Positions 54,936 to 64,000 of a stretch of 64,000 nucleotides of DNA are shown here, piece after piece. The DNA lies in contig OY294049.1 in NCBI GenBank assembly GCA_958510825.1, forward strand, positions 5,580,001-5,644,000, written 5' to 3'. Numbering within the stretch: the stretch's first letter is position 1; each line of letters starts with the position of its first letter. A program made the position numbers and the translations under genes. This DNA is from Brachypterus glaber. Taxonomy: Eukaryota; Arthropoda; Insecta; Coleoptera; Kateretidae. A model generated the notes under the pieces. The model worked only from the letters and a program-made list of their open reading frames with translations. It ran no database searches and had not been told where the DNA came from.

Positions 54936-56149
54936 TTTTAACCTCGACTTTAAACAAACTTACTTTTTTTTCATATTCCATTTATTAATGATAAAACTAA
55001 CAATTTATGACTGAAACCTCGGATAGGCTTTTACACTTTTTATCTCAGTAACCGCTTACCGAATCAAAAATATTGTTATAATCAAAAATAAAGCTTATTG
55101 AATTCTCTATAATTCTTATTTTATTCTTTTTTTATATCTTTAACCGTTTTGTTGTAATAAAGCGTTGAAATTAAAATATATAAATATATTTTTTTTTTAT
55201 TATTAAATAAGGTATTATTTTCTAGGTGTGTCCCAGAATGTTTCCAAAATTTTTTAGGAGTATCTCACCAAAATAATGCAACAAGTTCATATAACATTTT
55301 TGGCTACAGCCCCCTACTCAGAGATATTTGCCCTCAAAGATGAAACAGAAAAATCAATTTTTTGGATTACTATTATTCTTTTTAATATTTTTTAAGAAAA
55401 ATAATGCACATCGAACTATGTTAACAACAGTTTGGAAAGTTATCAGAAAAGTCAGGGGCGGGCTTCCGTTATGCTTTCAAACCCCCTTAGTTTTTTAAGG
55501 TTACAAATTTTAGACTTTTTATTACTTTTTTACATTCGGGAAGTAATTTTGATCAAAAAAGTACTCAACGCAAAATTCGATAAAATGAAGTGTTTCTGAG
55601 AAAAAGTCACTTTTTTAATCCAAAGTACTGTAAACAAATATTTTTATATTATTTAAAAAATTCTATAAATTATTTTAAAAATGTTTGTATCTCATCAAAA
55701 TTAAATAAAAAGATCATATGAAATTTTTGACTAGGGCTCCCTCCTTTGAGATATTCGCCCCTTAGATTTGATTAAAAATTTTCATGCCAATATTTCTAAT
55801 ATAATTTGAACGCTTTTTTACAACAAAACTGTTAAAGATATAAAAAAATTGAATAAAAATTATAGAGAATTCAATAAGCTTTATTACTGATAATAACATA
55901 ATATTTTTGATTCGGTAAGCCGTTACTGAGATACAAGCGTATTTATACGCTTATAAGCTATATAAGCTTATAAGCTAATCGGAGTCCTTTTTTTTTAAAT
56001 TTAATAATAATTAATTATAATTTAATTTAATTTTGTCAAAAAAAGAGATTAGCCCGATAGAAAATTTAATTTTTGGTTTGGACTTTTGTTAGTTTTTTCA
56101 TAAATAAATAGAATATGAAAAAAAAGTAAGTTTAAAGTCGAGGTTAGAC
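54936..56149. repeat. Fold-back element, about 1.2 kb
   Basis: Left arm AACCTCGACTTTAAACAAAC, TACCGAATCAAAAATATTG, AAGCTTATTGAATTCTCTAT and TTTAACCGTTTTGTTGTAA; the right arm has the inverses in reverse order. Inner blocks near 55310-55330 and 55725-55765 (GGCTACAGCCCCCTACTCAG, ACTAGGGCTCCCTCCTTTGAG) are direct relatives. Non-coding. Confidence 0.78.
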
Positions 56150-56224
56150 CATCGAGCCATACAGGGTCGTAATCGATCAAGAAATTGATTAAAGTACAAA
56201 AGGCGGTGAGTTAATTTAAATAAT

Positions 56225-57090
56225 TAATTGGCTTTCCCATTTTGAACATTTTCAAAACTTCAGAAAGCCTTGTATTCGTGCAAAAATTTTTAATTTTTTT
56301 TTTTGCGTATTTTTGCTTTTTATGACGTTTTATGTCGATATAAATCTATTTAAAGAAAAAAATATATTGTCGGTCGATTGGTCGTCCTGTCCGGGAAATC
56401 TTTTATCCACGATAACTTAAGACCACTTTAAGATAGAGACTTAAAATTTGGCATACAGGTATGTTACCAAAAGTTCTCGCTCGGGATTGTTTTTGGTAAA
56501 CATTGGGGTGGGGAAAGGGGGGGCAAATGGGGTAAATACAATAATTTTTCACAAAATTTTGAAAATTTCTATATAGGTAGGGGTTTTTGAGGTTGCTAAA
56601 ATTGAATATGATAAGAAAAAAATTCTAACTCCACTCCCATGGGGGTGAGGAAGTAAATATTTTTAAATATTTTCAATATTTTCTTCAAAATTGATATATA
56701 GGGGTTTTTGGAAGGACGAAACTAAATTTATTAATAATTTTTTTCCAATTCCACCCCCTAAGGGGTGGGGGCTAGTTTTTGTAAAAGTTGGTATATAGGG
56801 GTTTTTGAGGTTGCTAAAAGTAAATCTGATAATAAAAAAAATTCCAACTTCGCCCCCTGAGGGGCGAGGGGTAGTTTTCGTGAAAATTTATATATTTTTT
56901 CGAGGTAGCTAAATGTTAATCCGATAATAAAAAAAATTCTAACTCCACCCCCTGAAAGGTGGAAGGTAGTTTTAATGAATATTTGTATATTGGGGTTTTT
57001 GAGATTGCTGAAAGTGAATCTGATAATAAAAAATTTATTTAATGGGCTGAGGCGAAAAATGGAAAAGCGATTTTACTGGGGAGTGTATTT
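56225..57090 (+). repeat. Family E repeat, longest copy
   Basis: The first 300 bp repeat 5495-5740; then about six tandem units follow with cores ACTCCCATGGGGGTGAGG, CCCCCTAAGGGGTGGGGG, GCCCCCTGAGGGGCGAGG and CCCCCTGAAAGGTGGAAG, each followed by TATATTGGGG-like and GAGGTTGCTAAA-like words. The right end (GCGAAAAATGGAAAAGCG, TTTTACTGGGGAGTGTATT) equals that of the copy before Gld-1. Confidence 0.82.
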
Positions 57091-57263
57091 AAATTGTAGT
57101 TTTTAAATTTGTTTAGAAACATTTAAACATTTTTATTTTGTTGTGGCTACGGATCCTTCAGGTAAGATATAAATTAATTTGTTGATTATTTTTCTGTTTT
57201 CTTTTCTAGTTCTTTGTTATTAAATTAAATTTATAATCTAATATAAATTTTAATTTATTTATA

Positions 57264-57940
57264 TACGGGATGTCCCAACTCTATTTACCCAGCGATTTTC
57301 TCGAAAACTAAAAGAGATATTGAAATTCTGCGAAAAATATCTTTAACCATATATTTGATATTTTCAGCTCTTAAAATGTGGGCAGGGGGCATGAGCGGAA
57401 TTTTTTTAAATAAAAAGGGGGGTCTTGTGATACATCATTTTAAAGCAAATAAAATTCTCTATTGGACTGTATATTTTTTAAATTTTTAAACAAGTTTTTT
57501 AAGGTTTTGAGTTTTTAATTTTTTGTGCTAAAAATTGCGATTTTTTAAGTTTTTTTTGTAAAATTTTATTTATGTCAATTTTTTTATCATAAAATCAGTA
57601 ATTTTTAAAAAAATGTTTGATTTTTTAGAGAAATTTTGACAAAAATACCCATTTTTAATCCTGTTTTAAACCCAAAAAAAAAATTTAAAAAAATAAAAAA
57701 ATATATAGTTAAATGGAGAATTTTATATGCTTTAAAATTATGTATCACACGACCCCCCTTTTCATTTAAAAAATAATGTCCCTCTATGCCCCCCTGCCCA
57801 CATTTCAAGAGCTAAAAGTATCAAAGTATCAAATATAAGATAGTTTAAGTTGTCTTATTTAAGAAGGTTTTCTCAGAACTTGATTATCTCTTTTAGTTTA
57901 CGAGAATATGGCTGGGTAAATAGAGTTGGGACACCCGGTA
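57264..57940. mobile_element. Family B-like fold-back with different ends, 677 bp
   Basis: Ends TACGGGATGTCCCAACTCTA then TTTACCCAGC, with the inverse at the right (GCTGGGTAAATAGAGTTGGG then ACACCCGGTA). The interior (TATTTTCAGCTCTTAAAATG, ATACATCATTTTAAAGC and inverses) belongs to family B. So family B interiors occur with two unrelated sets of ends. Confidence 0.82.
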
Positions 57941-59445
57941 TTTTTGTTATTGTTTCATTAACAAGATTATCAGTTCAGTTCAGTTTGGAACCAATTTACA
58001 AAGTTCTTGGATGCAAAGAATTAGGAATTAAATTAAAAAACAGTTGAAATAAGTCAAATTTTAACAAATTGGGTTTACAATATGAAGAAAAATTATGGAT
58101 CTGATAACAAGGAATCAGTAATTAAATGAAGTTTATAAATTATATTTGGAATGTTACTGTTAAACTTGTTTAGGAATAGTAATTATATACTAAGGTAGAG
58201 TGCGAGGCTATAATAGTCTTTTCTACCGTAGTTTATATATTAGTTTTTTTACTTCTAGCACTATTTAACTATTTTTATTCAAATAATAAAATAAATTATT
58301 AACAGAAATTATATTTCTTGAAATTTCATAAAAATCAAGTAGCCTTTATTAATAACATTTGCTGAAATAAATACTTGAAACTGACTTTTAACAATTTAGT
58401 TTATTTTTTTATTTTTTTTATAATATTTAACTAATTATTGATTGTATTAATTGGTAATAATTATAATTAATTTTATTTAATGAATAAAAAGTTATTTAAA
58501 GCTATTTTCTTGGATTTAATTAGTAAAAATTGCACAAAGAACTGAAACATCTAAAGTGACAGAAATAAATTGTTTATAAAATTTACTCCTACTAGGAGAG
58601 AAAAAATTATTTATAATTTCACAGTCTGAAAACATGATAAATAATGAAATGTTCTTAAGCTACTAGTGAAAAAATGTATTTTTTGCACTGAAATGGTTTG
58701 CCTCGAGGTGCGTTCTTCCTACGACCTAACATCTAAACATAAAGAAGAGCAAAAATTATCCTAAAATTTGTTTGTCAATTTGAGGTTATGTGTTTGGACT
58801 TTTTCCGTTTTCATAGGCAACGGATGGAAAATAAGCACTAACTACTACCTAGGTCGTAGTAAAATGCTTTTACCGACTATAAAACTGCCCGAGGAGCCAG
58901 GGACTTAAAACGAGAACTATTACAAAGTGAGCCGAATGAACGAATTCTAAATTTAAATTTGAGTTTCTCTACCCTGTAATTTATTTCGTATAAATGTTAA
59001 AAAATATTGTATATTACCTTAAATAAATATAAAATTTAATAACTTTATTTAGAATTTTTTATAAAAAAATATTTATAAAAAAATTATATAGCAAACCACT
59101 GAAAATTTATCAGCAAAAAGCACTAGTGGTATTTCCGATGAAATTTGGAACGTATAAAAATTTCCACTCAAATTTGCAGTAGGTTGGGTCTAAGATGCTT
59201 GATTAACTGGCAGTACCATCTATAACACAGAGGACGAACTAACAAGTTTAAGAGGGATAGCAATATTTGGAACATGGCAATAGTTAGTTCATCCACCTTA
59301 TTCTTTGACATATTTCAAAAACGTTTAGTCTTTTTAAATAAATTTTTTATTGAATATTATATGCCCACAAATATCCAAAATAATATGATTCAGGGTGTGC
59401 GTATAAGGCATTCTTAATTATATATATTTTTCAAGCTGATTTTAG
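57941..59445. other. Intergenic, nothing firm
   Basis: 1.5 kb of AT-rich sequence without a recognised gene. TCCTACGACCTAACATC near 58718 and CTACCTAGGTCGTAG near 58845 are an inverted pair that may bound a small element of about 150 bp. ORF 57850-58047 has no family features. Confidence 0.4.
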
Positions 59446-59449
59446 CTCA

Positions 59450-59990
59450 ATAGTATATTAAAGTACTAGTTTCATGACATACGTTTTTAGCGCACGAGTA
59501 CAAGTTTAGAAAACGAGCCGCCTGCGGTGAGTTTTCTAAAGTACTAGTACTAGTACTTTATACAATTTTTTCTATTTTGCTCTAAAATTTGAAAAAACTT
59601 ACATTTAAATTGATGACTGATTTAGGGATTTTTGTTTCGAATTGGCATTACAGTTTTCGCCATGTTTAAAATTCTAAGAACGAATATTATTTTGATATAT
59701 TTTATAGTCATTTCTTCTCTTTTCCACTGCAAGTAACCAAGTCACAATTTTAACACGGTAAAACTTAACCTAAACACAAAATTTTGTAGAAAACTTTAAA
59801 CCGACGTTCACAATTTCACGGAAAACGTCAAGAGATAGACTTTTGTCTGTTGCCAACCCAAAAGAAAAAGAAGTAGAGACCTCTTATGGGCCTATAAGAA
59901 CACGCAAAATGGGTGTGATTATGAGCTTATAAGAGTCGCAAAATAGAAAAAAATATTAATGTCCCCCTAAAAGTGACTATTCGCTCACTG
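59450..59990. repeat. Nested inverted repeats around GCCGCCTGCGG
   Basis: AGAAAACGAGCCGCCTGCGG then TGAGTTTTCT is a tight hairpin (59509-59538), flanked by AAGTACTAGTTTC and AAGTACTAGTACTAGTACTT. TTTTTTCTATTTTGCTC near 59564 is inverted at 59937-59953 (GTCGCAAAATAGAAAAAAAT). Probably part of a fold-back element; outer ends unclear. Confidence 0.5.
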
Positions 59991-60121
59991 TGCAATGAAT
60001 TAAGCCGATGTGATGTCTTTGAGCTCAATGGACCAATTAAGGGGCCGATTACAGGACTGTACTGAACTAAATTGCTAAATACAATTAGTGCAGCCGCAAC
60101 ATCAGCGTCGTTAGCGACGCG

Positions 60122-60480
60122 TTAATTTGATTAATCCCGTAAGGATTTTAGATATATAAAGAAAGGAAATACTCTACAGGGTGTCCCAGCTAAGAGAGAT
60201 CAGTCGTTTTTTGGCGTTATTATTAAAGCTATTAAAATAAAATTTTTGCAAGACCAAGACTTAATTTTACGCTTTCATTTTCGTTTGGACTTTTCGTTTG
60301 GACTTTAATTTGATTAATCCCGTAAGGATTTTAGATATATAAAGAAAGGAAATACTCTACAGGGTGTCCCAGCTAAGAGAGATCAGTCGTTTTTTGGCGT
60401 TATTATTAAAGCTATTAAAATAACATTTTTGCACGACCAAGACTAAAACTTAATTTTACGCTTTCATTTTAGGGACCAAG
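60122..60480 (+). repeat. Tandem 183-bp duplication containing a family D tip
   Basis: TTAATTTGATTAATCCCGTA at 60122 returns at 60305. Each unit contains CTACAGGGTGTCCCAGCTAA, AGATCAGTCGTTTTTTGGCG and TTATTATTAAAGCTATTA, the outer 60 bp of a family D element, followed by GACCAAGACT and TTTACGCTTTCATTTT. Confidence 0.85.
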
Positions 60481-61059
60481 CTTGCCGTTTTTCTCACAAG
60501 GAAAAACAAAACACGGCAACCTTGATAATATTAATATATTATACATTATATGTGCTTTACTGGTACAAAAATTACGTTTGGTGATGTTTTGTAATAAACT
60601 AGTGAACCAGAATAAATAAGTAAATACCTAATTTAAATATAAATGGTAAATTTGGCAACGTATTTCAAATCGTATTTCAAAACATAAACAAATGATTTTA
60701 TTCGTTTCAGTTTTTTGTCAGTTTTTTTTATAACTCTGTTCAGTCGCAGTTTCAGTAGTATACAATTAACAAGTGTTTCCAGTTTCTACAACTTTTTGGT
60801 TGTTTAAATTACCTTTGTAGGTGAGTCAAATCAAATTTATCTTTTATTATATTATTCTAATATTATTGTAACCCTTGTAGAAATCTGGATTCTTGCTAAT
60901 ATAAACCACTAAAACCTTATAATAAGTTTCCCTTCTTGAAATTGCCCTAGACCGCCCCGAGTAAGTCCACTTGCTCGCAGAAATTCCAAAATTCTCTGCA
61001 CATCTTTGTCTCCCAAAACGTGAGGCTAGGGCACTAGAAGGAAATTTAAAAATAAGAAA
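60481..61059 (+). other. Leader region before gag, possible 5' LTR end
   Basis: The gypsy-type ORFs start at 61060, so the 5' LTR and leader should lie here or just upstream. TTCAGTCGCAGTTTCAGTAG at 60740-60759 resembles an initiator cluster. AG/GTGAGTC near 60822 and CCCTTGTAG near 60880 could bound a 60-base intron. No TG..CA pair or tRNA primer site could be fixed because the 3' LTR is outside the window. Confidence 0.35.
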
Positions 61060-61521
61060 ATGGGACGTATTTCAAGAACTCCGCCACTTCAGCAAAGCGA
61101 AAACGGCGTGATCACACGTGGCATGTCACGACATCTTGAGCATGCGCACAACCAAGCACCGGCGGGGCAACTCGACGAGGCAGCCGGAGGAGATTTAGCG
61201 GAGCACCTGTCCGAGGAGGCGCTGGAAGTTCCGCAGCCCCAGGTCCAACCGACGGCGACGCCGACGGGAGCGGTTCCAAAGGTACGGCAGCAGGCAGGCA
61301 GCGCGCAGGTCGAGAGCGCTGTCCACAGCGCAGGTACTTTGCGTCGATCCTCATCCTTACCACAAGACGGGCTGGCAAGCGCACCGTTCATATGCGAGCT
61401 GTTAGCACATACCTATTTGCAACCAGAGGAAGCGTATGACCGAGGCAGGCAGCATACATCGACAGCGGGTGGATCGCAAGGCAACAAGTACAAAACCAGC
61501 GGAAGGTTCCGTATGAAATAA
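61060..61521 (+). CDS. gag: gag N-terminal ORF of gypsy-type LTR retrotransposon
   Basis: 153 codons from an ATG in a good context (AAAATGG). The start MGRISRTPP and the Ser/Pro/Gln/Ala-rich body are compatible with the N-terminal part of a retrotransposon Gag, but there is no conserved domain in this part. It is strikingly GC-rich (CGACGAGGCAGCCGGAGGAG and similar) compared with the AT-rich remainder of gag. It ends at TAA 61519-61521 while the frame one base back has been open since 61440, so the two gag parts overlap by 82 bases in a -1 relation. Either a frameshift mutation or two separate proteins. Confidence 0.6.
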   Translation: MGRISRTPPLQQSENGVITRGMSRHLEHAHNQAPAGQLDEAAGGDLAEHLSEEALEVPQPQVQPTATPTGAVPKVRQQAGSAQVESAVHSAGTLRRSSSLPQDGLASAPFICELLAHTYLQPEEAYDRGRQHTSTAGGSQGNKYKTSGRFRMK

Positions 61522-62597
61522 ATAAATTTAATCATCAAACTTATAATTTAGAAAATGAACATTATTTTGATTTACCTAACCAAGTACAAGCTGGAAAATA
61601 CTTAAATAATATTTCAAATTTAAGAACATCAAGTTTTCAGCCTATAAATTCACAAACTTTGCCAAATATAAATAGTTATAGTCAAAATAAAAATACGATG
61701 CCAAATTTAACCACATTTCAAAACTCAAATGCACATAATAATATGCTGCAAAATAAAAATACATTGCCAAATTTAAACAATTTCCAAAATACAAATTTTG
61801 CCCAAAATATAAATTTGCCTCAAATGAACAGTTTGTCAAATTTTAACAATATGCCAAATTTTAATAATTTTTCAAATTTGGACAATTTTTCAGATCAGAA
61901 TAATTTGCCAAATTTGACTAGTTTACGAAATTCCCCGAATTACGGAAGTAATTTTGATTTAAAATTAATTCCAAAATTTGGAAATGTTGGTGGTATGCAT
62001 CCAATTGAATACATACAACAACTAGAAGCAATTTTACAAATGTCAAATATGCCTTTCCAAATTTTTAAATTTTATTTAGCAGATTCTTTTATAAAAGAAG
62101 CTTCTTATTGGGCCAACGCATTTTTAAATTCATTTATAAATTTCCAAAGTTTTAAAAACTCATTTTTAGAGCAATTTTGGAATGCTGACGCTCAATCAGA
62201 AGCCAGATCAGAATTTGAAACTTCAGTTTATGAAAATGGACCTTATACGGTTTATTTTCTTAAACAATATACAAAAGCGAAATTTATACAACCACCGTAT
62301 AATCCATCTTTATTAATTTCTAAAATAGGTAGGGGGTTACCTCCGTCTATATCATCTTGTCTGATAGGGGCACAAACGATAGATGATGCTATGAATAGGT
62401 TGCGTCAGGCTGATTCCTTTGCGTCCACTAGTCGTGTGTCAAGTTTCGAAAAAAAATATGATAACAGACCAAGTAATCCTAAACCCGAAAATAAGAACTT
62501 TTATAATCGCCCTGCAAGCCCTTTTAGACCAGACAGTCGGTCACCCAGTCCAAACCGAAATCGCGTTTCTTTCCAAAATTCTAAGTCGGAAAACTAA
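61440..62597 (+). CDS. gag: gag main part (capsid-like) of gypsy-type element
   Basis: Open from 61440 to TAA 62595-62597; no ATG until 61698, so translation is by frameshift from the preceding ORF or from an internal start. The first ~110 codons are an Asn/Leu/Phe/Gln low-complexity stretch with repeated MPNL, LPNL and NNF words. The rest is capsid-like, with KLIPKFGNVGGMHPIEYIQQ, ASYWANAF and FLEQFW motifs in the order seen in Ty3/gypsy Gag. The C-terminus is basic and Ser/Arg-rich (RPDSRSPSPNRNR) with no CCHC zinc knuckle, so RNA binding would rest on the Arg-rich tail. Confidence 0.75.
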   Translation, partial: PRQAAYIDSGWIARQQVQNQRKVPYEINKFNHQTYNLENEHYFDLPNQVQAGKYLNNISNLRTSSFQPINSQTLPNINSYSQNKNTMPNLTTFQNSNAHNNMLQNKNTLPNLNNFQNTNFAQNINLPQMNSLSNFNNMPNFNNFSNLDNFSDQNNLPNLTSLRNSPNYGSNFDLKLIPKFGNVGGMHPIEYIQQLEAILQMSNMPFQIFKFYLADSFIKEASYWANAFLNSFINFQSFKNSFLEQFWNADAQSEARSEFETSVYENGPYTVYFLKQYTKAKFIQPPYNPSLLISKIGRGLPPSISSCLIGAQTIDDAMNRLRQADSFASTSRVSSFEKKYDNRPSNPKPENKNFYNRPASPFRPDSRSPSPNRNRVSFQNSKSEN

Positions 62598-62598
62598 A

Positions 62599-62629
62599 AA
62601 CTGCGACAAGTAGCCCAACTGTCGCAGTT
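62599..62629 (+). promoter_or_regulatory. Hairpin at the gag/pol border
   Basis: AACTGCGACA (62599-62608) and TGTCGCAGTT (62620-62629) are a perfect 10-bp stem with an 11-base loop. It begins two bases after the gag stop codon and ends at the base before the pol ATG. The pol frame is open from 62585, overlapping gag by 13 bases in the -1 direction, with GGAAAAC at 62588-62594 just upstream of the stem. The placement suits a recoding or re-initiation signal, though GGAAAAC is not a canonical slippery heptamer. Confidence 0.6.
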
Positions 62630-63886
62630 ATGAGTAAAAGGGCAATCTTGGAAAATAATCCTAGGGATTTTCTTTTAGAAGAAGACTGTGATTTTATTCA
62701 TACAAAAAATGAAAATTCCCCAGTAATTTTAATTAAAATTTGTAACATTGAATTTACTTCTTTGATAGATATAGGTAGTGAAATATGCGCTATTTCGAGT
62801 TACGTGTGGGATCAAACCAGGGAATTAGATAAAACTATCCCGTATTTTTCGGTAAGCGGCGTAAGGGTAACTGGTGCTTTCAGGGGGGCACGTAGAAAAA
62901 TTACACATCAGATTTTATTAAATTTCTATATAAAAAATATCGTTTTCCAACATGAATTTTTATTAATACCGGAACTTGCATACCCAATTATTATAGGTTC
63001 GGATTGGTTAAGAAATAACGCACGTATAAACTTAACTGAGGGAAATTTATTTTTAACTAAACATAATGTAACAGTTCAAGAAACAAATATTTTTCATGAA
63101 TTTTCGCCAGTTGACCCTCAAAATTTCAAGATTGAAGCGATAAATAGGAATTTTACCGAATTAAATCCAAACTTACCGGAACAAGATATTCCACCTGATT
63201 TTCAGGAAGCTGTAAACAATTGTGACTTAAATGAAGGTCAAAAGGAGAAGTTTCTCGCTTTATTGTTAAAATATACGCACGTTTTTTCTGAAATACCGGG
63301 TCGAACTACAGAGTATTATCATGAGATCAAGCTCGTAGATGAGACGCCTTTCCAAGTTAAGCAATATCCTATCCCATACGCTTATAGAAAGGCGGTTCAG
63401 GACGAAATTGATCGCATGGAACGTATGGGTATAATAGAACGGAGTGATTCGCCCTTTTGTTCACCTCTCATGGTGGTAGTAAAAAGGGATAAGTCTATAC
63501 GTCTAGTTTTAGACGCCAGAGCTTTAAATAAACAAATGTTATCCGACTCAGAACAGGTCAGAGCGGTAGATGATATTTTACATGATCCCGATCTAGAGGA
63601 AGCAGTCTATTTTTCTCTATTAGATATGACTTGTTCATACTGGCAATTTCCATTACATCCCAGTTCTAAAAAATACACTGCTTTTCTTTTTAACGGTCGC
63701 TGCTATAATTTTGTAGTTATTCCCTTTGGGGTAAAGAAGGCAGTTTCGTCATTTTCTAGGGGTTTGGATAAAATTTTAGGAAATGCTTTTCGAAAATTCA
63801 TAAAACAGTTTGTTGACGACTTACTAATACATTCTAAAAATTTTGAAGACCATCTTTTGCACATTGAAATGTTACTTCAACGCTGA
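62630..63886 (+). pseudogene. pol: pol (protease and reverse transcriptase), frameshifted, gypsy-type
   Basis: 418 codons. The retropepsin region is near residues 35-130, with the active-site motif read as DIGS (47-50) where DTG or DSG is expected, and the second motif PIIIGSDWL near 120. The reverse transcriptase follows from about residue 225: SDSPFCSPLMVVVKRD, IRLVLDARALN, SLLDMTCSYWQFPLHP, and the catalytic FVDD at 394-397. VKKAVSSFSRGLDKILG replaces the commoner LKNAP..FQR wording. The frame ends at TGA 63884-63886, but recognisable reverse transcriptase thumb sequence continues in another frame to the window edge, so a small indel near 63884 broke the gene. Connection, RNase H and integrase would lie beyond the window. 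Confidence 0.85.
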
Positions 63887-64000
63887 TGAAGCAGGTCTAA
63901 CTTTACGCTTAAAAAAATGTTCCTTCTTTAAAAAGGAAACAAAATTTTTAGGATATATTTTGTCTAGCAATACAATAAAAAGCGACCCTGACAGAACACA
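63887..64000 (+). pseudogene. pol: Continuation of pol in a shifted frame
   Basis: After the premature stop a second frame carries LRLKKCSFFK and TKFLGYILS, the usual reverse transcriptase thumb wording that follows the FVDD block in gypsy elements. It is still open at the window edge. Confidence 0.8.

Overview
The window is AT-rich eukaryotic DNA from an insect. The evidence is two spliced genes of the insect glucose dehydrogenase (Gld) clade of GMC oxidoreductases with GT..AG introns, a tRNA-derived SINE, several non-LTR retrotransposon fragments and a Ty3/gypsy-type LTR retrotransposon. The order of insect cannot be fixed from sequence alone. No bacterial operon features are present.

Only two cellular protein genes are visible. 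Gld-1 (6521-10538, three coding exons, 619 aa) and Gld-2 (30856-40353, three coding exons, 687 aa) lie in tandem on the + strand about 20 kb apart. Their first two coding exons have the same lengths (749 and 837 bp) and all intron phases agree, so they are tandem duplicates. Introns have diverged: intron 1 is 569 bp in Gld-1 and 7.2 kb in Gld-2, intron 2 is 1.6 kb and 217 bp. Gld-2 also carries a His/Asn/Pro-rich C-terminal tail that Gld-1 lacks. Both keep the FAD-binding motif, both GMC signatures and the C-terminal His pair, so both look functional.

Almost everything else is repeats, dominated by fold-back (long inverted repeat) elements of 0.2-1.8 kb. Recurring families are: A (ends like ACAGGGTGATTCAGAAATAA; 24.4-26.2 kb, 43.1-44.2 kb, fragments at 5.4, 15.6 and 45.9 kb); B (ends like GTCCAAAAGTCACCCC; 12.7, 40.5 and 50.1 kb, with a relative at 57.3 kb); C (ends CACAG; 9.8, 27.9 and 47.3 kb); D (ends CAGGGTGTCCCAGCT; 7.6, 19.9, 26.2 and 60.2 kb); and E (units of roughly 90-100 bp around CCCCCTGAGGGG; 5.7, 29.9, 34.3 and 56.5 kb). 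Many copies contain younger nested insertions. Comparing paralogous copies supplies the empty sites, so insertion borders can be read directly.

Retroelements: a SINE with 13-bp target duplications (51.8 kb); two 5'-truncated LINE tails ending in TAC repeats (24.5 and 26.9 kb); a CR1/Jockey-type reverse transcriptase remnant (48.1-48.9 kb); short LINE 3' tails (11.3 and 26.6 kb); and, at the right edge, the 5' part of a gypsy-type element with gag, a hairpin at the gag/pol border and a pol ORF broken by a frameshift (61.1-64.0 kb). The Gld-2 first intron is a trap for insertions: a pogo-like transposase remnant, a hAT-like element with a perfect 8-bp target duplication, a family E tract, a palindromic MITE and a 1.27-kb tandem duplication.

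I found no convincing undescribed multi-gene system. The signals most worth a second look are the almost perfect 178-bp-arm hairpin at 40837-41204, the CpG-rich perfect palindromes at 49899-49939, the gag/pol overlap with its abutting hairpin at 62585-62629, and the Gld-2 tail.
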